Source: Hydra vulgaris (Eukaryota; Cnidaria; Hydrozoa; Anthoathecata; Hydridae). From it: a stretch of DNA of 64,000 bases. The DNA lies in contig NC_088934.1 of assembly GCF_038396675.1 (NCBI RefSeq), positions 2,278,501 through 2,342,500 on the forward strand, written 5' to 3'. Shown piece after piece: positions 24,323-33,960 of the stretch. Numbering within the stretch: position 1 is the stretch's first letter; every line of letters begins with the position of its first letter. A program made the position numbers and the translations under genes. The notes beneath the pieces were generated by a model. It did not search any database, had not been told where the DNA came from, and saw only the letters and a list, made by a program, of their open reading frames with translations.

Positions 24323-24591
24323 TGCAACCAACATCGAACAATGCTGAAAAATGTTCCTAATTTTACATGTCTTAAAAACGAAACGAACTATACTACCACA
24401 GCAAACAGTTCAGGAGTCTGGAGTCATAGCATGCCATGACATGAGCAATCAGCTGACAGGTGACAGCACACAGGCAGAATTTCGTTGACAAGTACTACTT
24501 GGCAGCGGACAAAACAAGTGCAACTTTTTTGGTTTGTTTTATTTTCTTAAGTCTGGTCCGTGTCAACGTCACGGAAGTTTTTTAATAATTA

Positions 24592-24780
24592 AAGGAAGTA
24601 TCCAGAAGTTTCCAGAAGTTTCCAGAAGCATGCAGAAACTTCCAGAAGTTTCCAGAAGAAGCATCTGGAAGCATCCAGTAGCATCCAGAAATATCCAGAA
24701 ACATTCAGAAGCATCCAGACGCATCCAAAAGCTTCCAGAAGCATCGAAAAGAAGCATCTAGAATCTTCCAGAACAAGTTC
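24592..24780 (+). promoter_or_regulatory. array of heat-shock elements (alternating GAA/TTC pentamers)
   Basis: The stretch is built from 5-bp modules in strict phase: at 24604-24629 five consecutive nGAAn/nTTCn pentamers (aGAAg tTTCc, repeated), and five more at 24634-24658. Weaker ones with ATC or AGC in place of TTC continue to 24780, including TTCCAGAA at 24733 and 24766. Three contiguous inverted nGAAn units define a heat-shock factor binding site in eukaryotes, so this is a multi-site array. It ends about 25 bp upstream of a TATA box. Confidence 0.8.
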
Positions 24781-24797
24781 ACACAGGTTCATTTTAC

Positions 24798-24833
24798 TAT
24801 ATAAGAGACATGTAAATCGACATGTAATTCAGT
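24798..24833 (+). promoter_or_regulatory. TATA box and initiator of the transposase gene
   Basis: TATATAAG at 24798-24805 is followed 24 bp later by TCAGT at 24829-24833, an initiator of the arthropod/animal type. The spacing places the likely start (A of TCAGT, 24831) 33 bp from the first T of the TATA box, as expected. The leader that follows (to 25089) is A/C-rich with aagtg/caag repeats like heat-shock gene leaders, and has a possible 66-nt intron (GT at 25017, AG at 25082). Confidence 0.7.
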
Positions 24834-25071
24834 CAGTATATGGAAGTCTATCAGTCAGTATTATCAAGACAGTTTATCGAAGTGAGTTTTATCAAAGTGT
24901 TTTATCGAAGAACATCAATACAAGAAGTGAAATACAACAAGTGTTTCATTACATCAATACATTCCACATCCAACCAAGACGTTGTGTTCCACAGAGCATT
25001 ATTGTATCATCACAAGGTAAATGTATCACGTTAAGCCTCGAGAAGCGTGATTATTTATTTTTATTATTTTT

Positions 25072-26086
25072 ATGACTTCAAGTGCAAAAATGGCTCCCGA
25101 CAGTCTTGGATTGGAACTAAGAAAGAAAATTATTGGCGATTACGTAAGTGGAATGTCACAAAAAAGTATTTGTGATAAATATCGCGTGAAAAAATGGACC
25201 GTATTGAGACTATGTTCCAAATATCGTTCTACGGGGAAGTTGGCAGCAGATAACAAAGGTGGAAGACCGCGTTCCACCAATTCTAGAGAGGATTCTATGA
25301 TCGTCAAATCCGTCAAGAAGGATCCCTGGATATCATCAGTTGAGATACAAAAGCAATTAGAGCTGCCTGTATCGTACCGAACAATCAGACGACGTGCTGT
25401 TGAAGCCGGATTGTTTTATCGACGCCCTGCGAAGAAACCGCTGATTTCACTAAAAAACCAGAAAAAAAAGACTCCTGTTTGCTACATCTCATATTGACTG
25501 GAATGTGCAGAAATGGCGAACTGTCCTGTTCAGTGATGAATCGAAGTTCAACATCATTGGGAGCGATGGCATTTGCCGTGTACGTCGACCGGCCGGAAAA
25601 CGCCTCGATTTACGTTACTGCCATAAGACCGTGAAGCATGGTGGAGGCAATGTAATGGTCTGGGGGTGTTTTTCTGCTAACGGTCTAGATCTAATACATC
25701 GTAATGATATCCAATACATCGAAAATATCCTGAAAGATGTTATGTTACCTCATGCTGAATGGAATATGCCAATAAAATGGGATTTTCAGCAAGACAACGA
25801 TCAGAAACACACTGCAAAAGTAGTCAAGCAGTGGTTTCAAGACAACCACCTATCGGTGATGGATTGGCCGCCTCAATCTCCGCATCTCAACCCTATCGAG
25901 AACCTGTGGGAGATTGTTAACCGCAGAATTAATCGTGAAGGTGTTCGTAATAAGGATCAACTGTTTGAAAAAATCCAAAAGGCCTGGGCAACTATTCCAC
26001 AAAGTTTCATTGATCACCTGATCGAATCTATGCCTCGAAGATGCAAGGCTGTGATCGACAACAAAGCATTCGCCACGAAATATTGA
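25072..26086 (+). pseudogene. Tc1 DD34E transposase, one frameshift from an open gene
   Basis: The first frame, 25072-25497, carries an N-terminal paired-type helix-turn-helix (LRKKIIGDYVSGMSQKSICD, WTVLRLCSKY), a GRPRSTNSR hook and a second HTH (IQKQLELPVSYRTIRRRA). The second frame, 25505-26086, has the catalytic core: LFSDESKFN, GGGNVMVWGCFSANG, FQQDNDQKHTAK and NPIENLWE, with 34 residues between the second Asp and the Glu. The frames join by a one-base slip in the A-run near 25465; reading through gives RLLFATSHIDWNVQKW. All three catalytic residues are present. The start may be ATG 25072 or, if the leader intron is used, ATG 25090 in a better context (aaaaATGG). Length is about 335 residues, normal for Tc1. 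Confidence 0.9.
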
Positions 26087-26584
26087 TAACGAAATACAGC
26101 TTGGTCAACATTTTGTCGAGTTGCACTTGTTTTGTCCAGAAGGAAATCAACTTTTTTTAATACTTTTGATTAATTTATTAATTTTAGCGTACAAATAATG
26201 AACTTTGTGATGAATAAAACTTGAAGAACTTTGTCTCTAAACAGTTGCATAGTTATTTCTCTAAATTGAAAAAATGCAACACTTTTATATAAAGAAACTA
26301 AATTAGCATTATTGGTTGCACTCGTTTTGTTCGATACTTATTATATATATATATTTCATAACTTTCAGATTAATAATAACGGGTTGCCCAAAATAAATGG
26401 CATAGGTAGTATTTTTATTATAACTTTGTTATTTTTTAAGCTAGAAAAGTGAATTTTTTTTTAAAAGATTTATTATTAAATTCTCTACAAAATGACATGA
26501 TTTATTTAACTTTTTATTTTTATTTATATATTTGTTAAACACCCACTATATATTACAAGTAAGGTAAATAAAAAGTTTCAAAAA

Positions 26585-27505
26585 AAATCTCTAGGATCTA
26601 GGAATTTTATTTTCAAGAACATCCTTGAAGATTGTTCTTTGTTCTTTTAAGTTCCAGTACTCAACTGCACATTTTAAAATTTTAAGATCCGTTTCAGGAA
26701 TTATATTTTTTAAACCAGTAATTTTTATTTTTTCTTTGTGTTGCATTAGTTTCTCTATATTTAATTTATGACTATTGCACAGAGCATTGACGCTATCTAC
26801 AAAAGGTCGTGGACCTGATTCGTTGTTCAACTGCGACTTAAGAATATCAAATGTCAATTTATTTTTCAACAGGCGAATAAATAAGTTTATCTTATTTTGT
26901 TGCGTAATTATCGATATATCTTCAATACAAAATAGGGGATGTATATAATTTTTACTATGTTTTGAAACGTTTAGTAGTGACTTCAGTGCAATTCTTCCTA
27001 CTATATCAAGCTTTTGCAATAACATTTCTTTATGGTCGCAAAGCTCAAGACCATACGTTAGTGTTGGAACAGCTAAAGTTTTATATAACTGGACAATAGA
27101 GTTTGGGTGAACAAAACGAATTCCAGCTTGAATTAAAGACTGTATTACTGCCCTGAAATGGGATATTCGGTTATCAATGTTTAAACGATTAAGTGAGGCA
27201 ATTGGTGAATTTTTTGTGTCCCATATAAAGCCTAGATGAGTAAGTTTATTGTCTAGTTTTATTTTTTGGTGGTTGAGTGTTATCGTGCATTTTTTAATTT
27301 AATGTTTTCCGGTGACCAAAAACTCGGTTTTGTCAGCATTCAATTTTATGCAATTTTCTTTTGTGTAAATGTTACAGATATTAATTAGCTTTTGTAGGCC
27401 AGAGAGGGTGGAACTAAGAAGTATAATGTCATCATCATATGCTACAACACCCGTGTAGTTTCCATTTATTGATGTTCCTACGACTGTAATGTAAATAGTC
27501 TCCAT
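26585..27505 (-). pseudogene. LINE reverse transcriptase 3' fragment inside the mariner-like element
   Basis: Minus-strand text: NGNYTGVVAYDDDIILLSST (the YADD-like box, here AYDDD), LQKLINICNIYTKENCIKLN and KTEFLVTG, then after a stop HLGFIWDTKNSPIASLN, LYKTLAVPTLTYGLELCDHK and an open C-terminal 144-codon segment ending KIPRS (26591). It lacks the first half of RT and all upstream domains. It differs from the LINE at 14341. Its 3' end near 26585 is preceded by a short T-run on the plus strand. Confidence 0.82.
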
Positions 27506-27514
27506 TATTTTTTG

Positions 27515-28480
27515 ACATACGATATAAGCGATTGGTCCAACTAGTACAACTTTCTAAAGCTACATTTACTTTAATGTTTTTTACAGCTCGTTTAAGTTCT
27601 TGAATTAATGTTAATTTTGATTTAATTTTATTCCGTTTCATTTGGTGAACGAGTTCAACCCATATTGAGTAATCTAAAGGATTGAGATCGGGGGAATTTG
27701 GAGGCCAGTGGTTTTGTCAATAAAAACAGGAAAATTATCATGACACCATTGTTGAGTTAAATGATGCGTATGTGAGGTTGCTCCATCTTGTTGAAATGTC
27801 CAATCATCACCAAACATCTCGTTTCCATATTTTAAGGCCACTGGCAACACTTTTTTTATATACCAGTCATGATTTACTGTATCTTTGTCCAAAATAACCA
27901 GTGGTGTAACACCTTTTGAACAACCAAACCATTACCTTTTGAGGGAATTTTTGTTTCTGTTTAATACCACCATCTTTATCAGCTTCATTACGATTAGTGG
28001 ACCATATGCGATCATTTTGGGCATTGCACATACCATTTAAATCAAAAAAATTTTCATCTGAAAACAGAATTTTCAGTGTTTGTTCTTTTCGAAAATGGTT
28101 TCTTATCCAAATTTTGCTAGCTAAATTCTCTTAACTTTTTGACCATTAGTAAGCAGTGGTTCAACTCTGTGTTTGTATGCCTGCAAATTGAGATCCTTTT
28201 GAAGTATTCTTTGAACACTGGTTCTGGAGATATTGAGTTCATTAGCTAATTTTCGAGATGAAATCCTCTTTTTACGTTTCAGACGACTTCTGATTTTTTG
28301 AATTATTGCATTTGTTCGAACTGATCTTGGACCACCTGATGGACATTTCAACTCGATAGAGCCTGTCTCTCTTATCATTTGACTCCACCAATTTATTGTA
28401 CGAAACCCAATGACACCCTTAATATCAGCAAATATTTTTGATGGACATTCACCATATTGGTTATTTAGAAAGTACAAGCT
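27515..28480 (-). pseudogene. mariner-like transposase, decayed
   Basis: From 28477 downward: a helix-turn-helix region (YGECPSKIFADIKG, TINWWSQMIRETGS), GGPRSVRTNAII and a second HTH (ISSRKLANELNISRTSVQRI). After a frame break come LFSDENFFDLNG (first Asp, about 28060-28030), KVMVWL (about 27945), and 27892-27674 with DDWTFQQDGATSHTHHL (second Asp). The frame then continues DLNPLDYSIWVELVHQMKRN (third acidic residue Asp) to NRLYRMSKNNGDY near 27515. At least two frameshifts; inactive. The Asp in place of Glu at the third position is typical of mariner-like rather than Tc1 enzymes. Confidence 0.85.
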
Positions 28481-28799
28481 TTTGCAAATCTTTAGATTTC
28501 ATTATCTACAAATAAAATTAAAAACCATAAAACAAAGCCATCAAGACAGATTTATAGAGAATTTAATAATAAATCTTTTAAAAAACTTAACTGTTCTAGC
28601 TAAAAAAAATAACAAAGTTATAATAAAAATACTACCTATGCCATTTATCTTGGGCCACCTGTTATTTTTTTTTTTTTAGTTTGCAATTATTAATCGAAAT
28701 AAAACAACTTAAAAATATAAACTTATTTTGTTAAAAAAGAACTAGAAGATCTTATCAACAATTTAGTTTTTGATTTGTGTTTTAAATTTAGTTACGATT

Positions 28800-29060
28800 T
28801 CTTTATTATAGAATGAATTTCGGAAAACATCAAGGAATACTGTCCTCCATCAAAGTTTTAATGTTTCTCTTTGTTCTTTTAAATTCCATAACTGGAACGA
28901 TGTTTTTATTTTTGACATAATATCAACTTGCATTTCTTCGATAAGTTGAGTGAATTCAATTTTTTTTACCTTCTATCATGCACTGAAAGAAGTTTAAACC
29001 AATAGTGTTGCATGTAGTAATCACTTTTACTCCTATTCAATTTTTGTTCAGAGCAAGCCT
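28800..29060 (-). pseudogene. second degraded 3' end of the same LINE type
   Basis: The minus strand reads IVPVMEFKRTKRNI...MEDSIP, which parallels CAVEYWNLKEQRTIFKDVLENKIP of the fragment ending at 26591, and CNTIGLNFFQCMIEG parallels the upstream NALCNSH region. It is short and frame-broken. Confidence 0.5.
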
Positions 29061-29735
29061 TTGTAATTTTAAATGGTTATATATATTTAAAAAGTGTTTA
29101 TAAGTTAAAAGTGGAATTAAGTTTTTTTTCCAAGCATTTTACTTTTAAACACTTTTTCTTGAAGTTGTAAACTACTACTACAACTACAATTTAAAAATGT
29201 TTAATTTTTTTTCATTATTTTTTTATTTTACATAAAAAAGAGGGGGAGGGGGGAAATAATTGTCGACGTAGTTTTATAGGGGGTCTCTGAAAGTTTGACT
29301 AGTTGTTGACAGGGGGAGGAGGAGGTAAAAAACGCCAAAAAATTGTTGACGTAATTAATGGACAGCTTCCTACTTCGAAGATTTTTTAAAATTTTTTTAT
29401 TTAGTAGTAATCTTTGACCGAGGTGAATGCTATGCCGCTTTTCCTTAAACTTTAAATTGTTTTTTTATTTGCTTATTTTATTTGTTGTTGCGTTTATTTC
29501 TATTTTAACATATTTTCGACCCACTACTTCTCATTTATGAGTACCTACCTTTCATTTAATGTGTTTTTTTTTTAAATCTCGCACAGAGATAGAACTTAGA
29601 TGAATGTGCTAAGTCAAAATTAAAACTTTTGGGCGTGTCAAATAGTTAGACCTACTAAGTTGTTCTACAAAAAGAACATCTACTAAAAAGTGGACCTAAT
29701 TTTCAGATAACCTACTGATGCCTAAATTGTTTTCA
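29061..29735. other. intergenic, G-rich block and AT-rich DNA
   Basis: A purine-rich, G-run-bearing segment at 29240-29370 (aggggggaaataattgtcga..., ttgacgtaattaatggacag) looks like a piece of an old repeat. I recognise no gene. Confidence 0.3.
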
Positions 29736-29736
29736 A

Positions 29737-30182
29737 TCGATTATAGTCTTTTTATTTTCAACCGATTTATTACGTTTCGTTTTCAACCGATTTATTTTTC
29801 GACTTATTTTATAGATTTTCATTTTCAACCGATTACCTGGCCTGTATTTTTAACGTTGTTTTTTTAAAACTACGATTTTATTTTTTGAATTAACAATCAA
29901 TAAGTTTTCCAAGCATTCATCGAACCTTATACCTCCTGATTCTAGAGACAGCGCTTCAACCACTGCGCCAAGGCTGATCAAATTTGGCTCGTATTCAAAT
30001 CATCAATAAAATATACAAAATACATACCGGAAAGGCTTAGTGATGAAATTGAAAAAACAGTAGGTTGAAAATTCAGCAAGTCAACGATTTCGTAAGTTGG
30101 AAAATTAGTAGTACATGTTTTAATTAGATGTAAATATAAAAATCAAAAATTGTCGGTTGAGAATCAAAAACGTCATAATATA
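29737..30182. mobile_element. small element with inverted ends enclosing a tRNA-like sequence
   Basis: The left block (tatagtctttttattttcaa, followed by ccg) matches the reverse complement of 30152-30182. The phrase tttcaaccgatt recurs three times at 29750-29840. Inside, on the minus strand, 29976-29910 has a tRNA A-box-like tggcgcagtgg and a B-box-like ggttcgatgaa, so a tRNA-derived SINE or tRNA pseudogene is embedded. Confidence 0.45.
29908..29980 (-). other. tRNA-like sequence (SINE head or tRNA pseudogene)
   Basis: Reverse complement: cagccttggcgcagtggttg, then aagcgctgtctctagaatca, then ggaggtataaggttcgatga. The A box is good, the B box is imperfect, and acceptor-stem pairing is not convincing. 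It is therefore not called as a functional tRNA. Confidence 0.5.
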
Positions 30183-30516
30183 CGATTTATGAAAATATTT
30201 TTTTTCTAGGCATTATATTATATTGAGAGTTCTTGAATATTAAAATAAATTATCATATTTACTTTTGACTCTGTTCAAGTTCAAACAAACAGCGTTTCTG
30301 AAAACTTTGATTTAGTATAAAAAATTTGGCAGCCATTTATTTCGTTTAAAATACCCAACTTTATCTATAAAGTTCTATAAGTAAAAACAAAAACAAGAAA
30401 ATTGATAAAGTAGGCAACCAAAGATAAAGTATATATATATAAACAATTAAATAAATTATCAAACGTAACTTACAACAATATGATAAATGACATCTAAAAA
30501 TAAAAATAAAATCGAT

Positions 30517-31176
30517 TTAAAAACTATAAACTGTTTTTAACGACGTAACTTCGTGACCATAACTTTCCAAACTGAAAAGCAACTTTCTTACTACTTCTTT
30601 CTGCTTAATGTTTAAAAAGCGAAGAGCTATATTAAAACCTCGGCTTGCAGAAAAGATAGACAGTACCTTTATAATATGAGCACTGTTCTCTTTTGTTAAC
30701 ATAATAGAAAATTGTTCAAGACATGTTTCTAGTACATTTGACGGAAGATCACAGCGAAAGATAGTTTTCAAATTGGATTCTTCCATGCTAATAATGATAT
30801 CACACATAGTTCGAGGACATTTTATACACCTCCAAGCTTTGTTAAATTCGTCAAAATTATTTATGTGGTGGCATATCTCAGGAGGTTTGGATTGAAAATT
30901 TTCGTTTTCGTTATCTATACTTGGAGAGTAAAACGAGTTCCATGGTTTTACTTTAATATTTCCGTTCGTTTTATTTGCGTAAAAGGTATCGTGTTTTTCC
31001 AAAGGTTGCAAATGAGAACTCGCAACAATATCTCGAAATTCTTCGTATGATGATACCTTTTGATGAACAGCTCTAAACTTTGCATTATTTTCGAGATTAT
31101 ATCGTTCTTCAGCTAGTTTAGCATTTTGAAATTCTTTTTGTAGTTTAACAAAGTTAATAGTTTCTGTTGTGTCCAT
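30517..31176 (-). CDS. CCDC103: CCDC103 / DNAAF19, dynein-arm assembly factor
   Basis: A single open frame of 219 codons starting MDTTETINFVKLQKEF. The N-terminal coiled coil followed by ENNAKFRAVHQKVSSYEEFR and IVASSHLQPLEKHD is the CCDC103 signature (vertebrate form: ENAAKLRAV..VASYEEFR.IV.ASHLKPLE). A linker with KPWNSF follows, then residues 100-219 form the helical RPAP3_C-like domain (FDEFNKAWRCIKCPRT, FRCDLPSNVLETCLEQF, VLSIFSASRGFNIALRFL). In other animals the protein is needed to attach outer dynein arms in motile cilia; that function is inferred by homology. No intron interrupts it. The ATG at 31176 matches the family's N-terminus. Length is close to the roughly 240 residues of vertebrate homologues. 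Confidence 0.93.
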   Translation of the reverse strand: MDTTETINFVKLQKEFQNAKLAEERYNLENNAKFRAVHQKVSSYEEFRDIVASSHLQPLEKHDTFYANKTNGNIKVKPWNSFYSPSIDNENENFQSKPPEICHHINNFDEFNKAWRCIKCPRTMCDIIISMEESNLKTIFRCDLPSNVLETCLEQFSIMLTKENSAHIIKVLSIFSASRGFNIALRFLNIKQKEVVRKLLFSLESYGHEVTSLKTVYSF

Positions 31177-31644
31177 TAAAAATGATTACTAAACAAACAA
31201 AACAATAACAAGTTATAATCATTTAATGCGAGCGACAAATAATTTAATGCAAATAGCTTCAAGTAAAGGTATTAATTAATAAATAATATAATTTATTAAT
31301 AATATTATATATATTTATTAAACTATAAATACTAAACACAGTATAAAATACTAAACACAGCTCAAATTTTTAATAGTTTTTAGATCCGGATTTTAAGATT
31401 AAATGTTTAATTTTATATAATTTTAAATAAAATGCTGATTGCATGTACAATAATATAATAGTATATATAATATTAAATAATTAATTATAAAGTATATGCC
31501 GTAATACAAAACTAAGACACAGATATTTTATTTTTGAAAATACGCAACATCATGCGAGGTTTAAATTTTTTTATCATTTTTTTTCTCACAAAAACCACAT
31601 CAATAAGAGTAACAAAATTTCTATATAAAAACATTCGCAAGATA
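31177..31644. other. upstream region of CCDC103, AT-rich
   Basis: No coding text. This should contain the CCDC103 promoter. I cannot point to a specific motif. Confidence 0.3.
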
Positions 31645-31652
31645 TAGTAGAC

Positions 31653-31881
31653 CAGGGGCCGTATTCTCATCACTCCGTTAGACTTAATAGAGCATTTATA
31701 TAAACTAAATTCTTTAACTACATTAATAAAAAAATTCTTTAAATATATATATTTTTAAACATTGTTTTATTTAGACAAGTTAAAATAAAGTTTTTGTCAT
31801 ACCTTAACTTTGAAATATTGTAATGAAATTTCAGATAAAATCTCCGTTGAGCTTAATGGAGAGAAGTGGATACGGCTGCTG
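31653..31881. mobile_element. about 230-bp hAT-like MITE
   Basis: The left end caggggccgtattctcatca and the right end, reverse-complemented as cagcagccgtatccacttct, are similar inverted termini. Inner parts also pair (ctccgttagacttaatagag with its near-complement near 31840-31860). The flanks tagtagac and gagtaggg match at 5 of 8 bases, so a decayed 8-bp duplication is possible. Confidence 0.55.
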
Positions 31882-32089
31882 GAGTAGGGTAACTAATCCA
31901 CCCTTACTTTTCTTTATCTTGTAATAACTACCTATGTAATTATTTAATCTGAATAATCCTATTGAGACTTTAATTTTTATTTAAAATATATTTTGCAGTC
32001 CTTAAATATATTTTAAATAAAAATCCAAAATTGGAATTGCAAATTAATACTAAAGCAACTTAACGCCACCGCATTAAATAACGCCACAA

Positions 32090-32125
32090 ACAAATACGCA
32101 ATGATTGTTATCATTGCGTATTTGT
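32090..32125. repeat. perfect 15-bp-stem hairpin
   Basis: Arms 32090-32104 and 32111-32125 around the loop ttgtta. Confidence 0.9.
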
Positions 32126-32206
32126 GAATTGACTAAGTGAATTGGATAAAAAATTGAAACAAAGAAGTAAACAAAACAGTGGTACTTTAGTTAATATAAA
32201 AAAAAA

Positions 32207-32350
32207 AAACTTTAAACATCCAATAGAATAACGATTATAACTCTAAGTAACCAATAAATTACAAAACAAACAACTTTAAATAACCAATAGAATAACGATT
32301 AAAACTTTAAGAAACCATTAAGTTGCAAAATAAATAACTTTAAATAACTT
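32207..32350. repeat. about 65-bp imperfect tandem duplication
   Basis: The segment aactttaaa-ca-tccaatagaataacgatt... recurs immediately as aactttaaataaccaatagaataacgatt..., with a third partial copy. It is AT-rich, and nothing else is seen between 31882 and 33180. Confidence 0.6.
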
Positions 32351-33337
32351 TCAGAACAACTAAGTAAACAATAAATATTACTGGGTAAAATGCGAGCTAA
32401 GCTTTTAGTCAAAAATCCTGCCCCAACCAAGCTTAAAGTCTATATATGCACATTTAATTATGCCTACCCGTTTATTCAATTGATGTATTTACGCTTGGTA
32501 GTATGTAAAATATTAAGTTTTATAAAATTATTTAGATTTAAATTAATTATTGCGGTTCTTAAAATGCTTTGGTTTACAAAATAGCTCGCACCTAACCGTA
32601 TCTTTTAACCATTTGGTTTTTTATCAACAACTACAATGAAATGCGAAGCATTTTTAAGTAATCAATATATTGACCACTTTTTCAGGGCGGTTACTTAAAC
32701 AAAAAAATTTAAACCAGAGAATTTTTATATTGGAAAAGAAAATAAAACCTAACTAATTACTCTAGTTAAATTAAATTTGTCATTAACAAAAAAAAAATTC
32801 AAAATGTGGAAAGTTAAAAAGGCGGAATAAAAAATAAGCGTCACATAATTTGCTTATGCAAGATTTTGTAAAACATTTGAAATTCTGGTATTAGTAGAAA
32901 CCCTATATTCAACAGTCAATATAAATCAATCACAAATCCCTAAACTAAAAAATATACATTTAAGTCAAAATCAACTGTGTCGTACAAAAAATACAAAAAA
33001 AGAGAACGTTTTACAAACGTGTAACTATAAATAGTTTATATTAAAAATATAATAAAACTAAATAACTAAAACCATTAAATATCTTGTAGATAAATATTAA
33101 CTTATTTATAACATATTAACTTGTGTAACTTAAGTTGTGTAAATAACGCGTAAATTAAAGAACGAAAACTGGATAAAAAATGCTTTATTTGATAAAACAC
33201 TACTTGGTATAAACCTAAAGGTAAGTTAAAAGAAGTATCATAAAAAAATCATTAAAAATTTTTCTTATTCGTCACTAATATATCTCTTAAATACTCTAAA
33301 AGCGAATTTTTCAATGAACAATATAAAAAACTATAAT

Positions 33338-33530
33338 CACTCTTTTTCACTGTCACCATCAGTTGAATATTCGTTACTTTCCAAAAGACTTTTTAAGGCG
33401 TCTTTCTGACCACCAAAAAGATCTTTTACTCGACGATTGTATACCGACGATGAATTGGAAATAAATACCATTGCTAACAGACATACAGCTATAACACTTG
33501 ATAATACTACCACCAAAACATAGTTACGAC
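33338..33530 (-). CDS. probable terminal exon of a single-pass membrane protein, unrecognised
   Basis: On the minus strand an AG acceptor (tttttttag) precedes an open stretch RNYVLVVVLSSVIAVCLLAM VFISNSSS, a strong membrane segment, followed by a short basic then acidic tail (YNRRVKDLFGGQKDALKSLL, ESNEYSTDGDSEKE, stop at 33338). An AATAAA on the minus strand at 33184-33189 would end the transcript. The codon quality is unlike the surrounding noise. I do not recognise the protein. Upstream exons were not found; the intron would contain the small element at 33566-33847. The direction of the tail suggests a type I C-terminus. Confidence 0.6.
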
Positions 33531-33565
33531 TAAAAAATTTGATTGCAAAAATAAATTTAATAAAA

Positions 33566-33847
33566 ACGATAGTATATCGTCGGTATACAAAGGAAATGCA
33601 CGAAGTCCATTTTGGCAGTATTGAGTTATTTATACCAATATTTAGTATTTTAAATTCTCTGTCGTTTTACATACTACACAAATTTAATAAATCAATTATT
33701 AATGAGTTAATAAGATTTTTTATTTCAATTATTACAAAAAAACTTATTATTTTAACTATTACGCAATAATTATTTGTTTATTATCTCAAAATGATGATTT
33801 TGGACTTTAGTGCATTTCCCTTGTATACCGACCATATATTAGTGTCG
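33566..33847. mobile_element. about 280-bp MITE with ~45-bp inverted ends
   Basis: The left end (atagtatatcgtcggtatac, then aaaggaaatgcacgaagtcca) pairs with the reverse complement of 33802-33845 (tatatggtcggtatac, aagggaaatgcac). The interior is AT-rich and non-coding. A tcgac/gtcga-rich palindromic patch follows at 33848-33960. Confidence 0.7.
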
Positions 33848-33960
33848 TTATCGACATAAACTAAATCGACATACAGTCGAAAGTACTTTGAAAAATCAAA
33901 TAGTCGATTTAATCGACTATGGATTTCCTACTAATCGACAAAAAGTCGATTTAGTCGAAA
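33848..33960. repeat. patch of short inverted repeats built on cgac/gtcga
   Basis: The motif taaatcgac / gtcgatttag occurs at least five times in both orientations (for example 33860-33885 and 33930-33957), so it can fold on itself. It may be the remnant of another small foldback element. Confidence 0.5.

Larger units (their letters stand above)
24496..26345 (+). mobile_element. Tc1-like transposon with heat-shock-type promoter
   Basis: The left end contains ggacaaaacaagtgcaact (24507-24525). The exact reverse complement is at about 26123-26141, and a diverged outer copy (gttgcactcgttttgttcg) at about 26312-26330, near a TA-rich boundary. The internal sequence is clearly richer in G and C than the flanks, with codons rare elsewhere in the window. 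It holds a promoter region (24592-24833), a 5' leader and a DD34E transposase with a single frameshift, which suggests a young insertion. The exact outer ends are uncertain by about 10 bp. Confidence 0.82.
26380..28661 (-). mobile_element. mariner-like transposon with ~115-bp inverted repeats, interrupted by a LINE fragment
   Basis: The left end (gggttgcccaaaataaatgg...) and the right end (reverse complement aggtggcccaagataaatgg...) pair over about 115 bp, to about 26500 on the left and 28548 on the right, sharing cataggtagtatttttatta. The transposase lies on the minus strand between them. A LINE 3' piece (26585-27500) lies between its C-terminus and the left TIR. Confidence 0.85.

Noticed and set aside
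24534..24792. Open frames on both strands with KLPEVSR / SGSFWMLLD-like repeats
   Set aside because: They are shadow translations of the phased heat-shock-element array; the sequence is better explained as a promoter.
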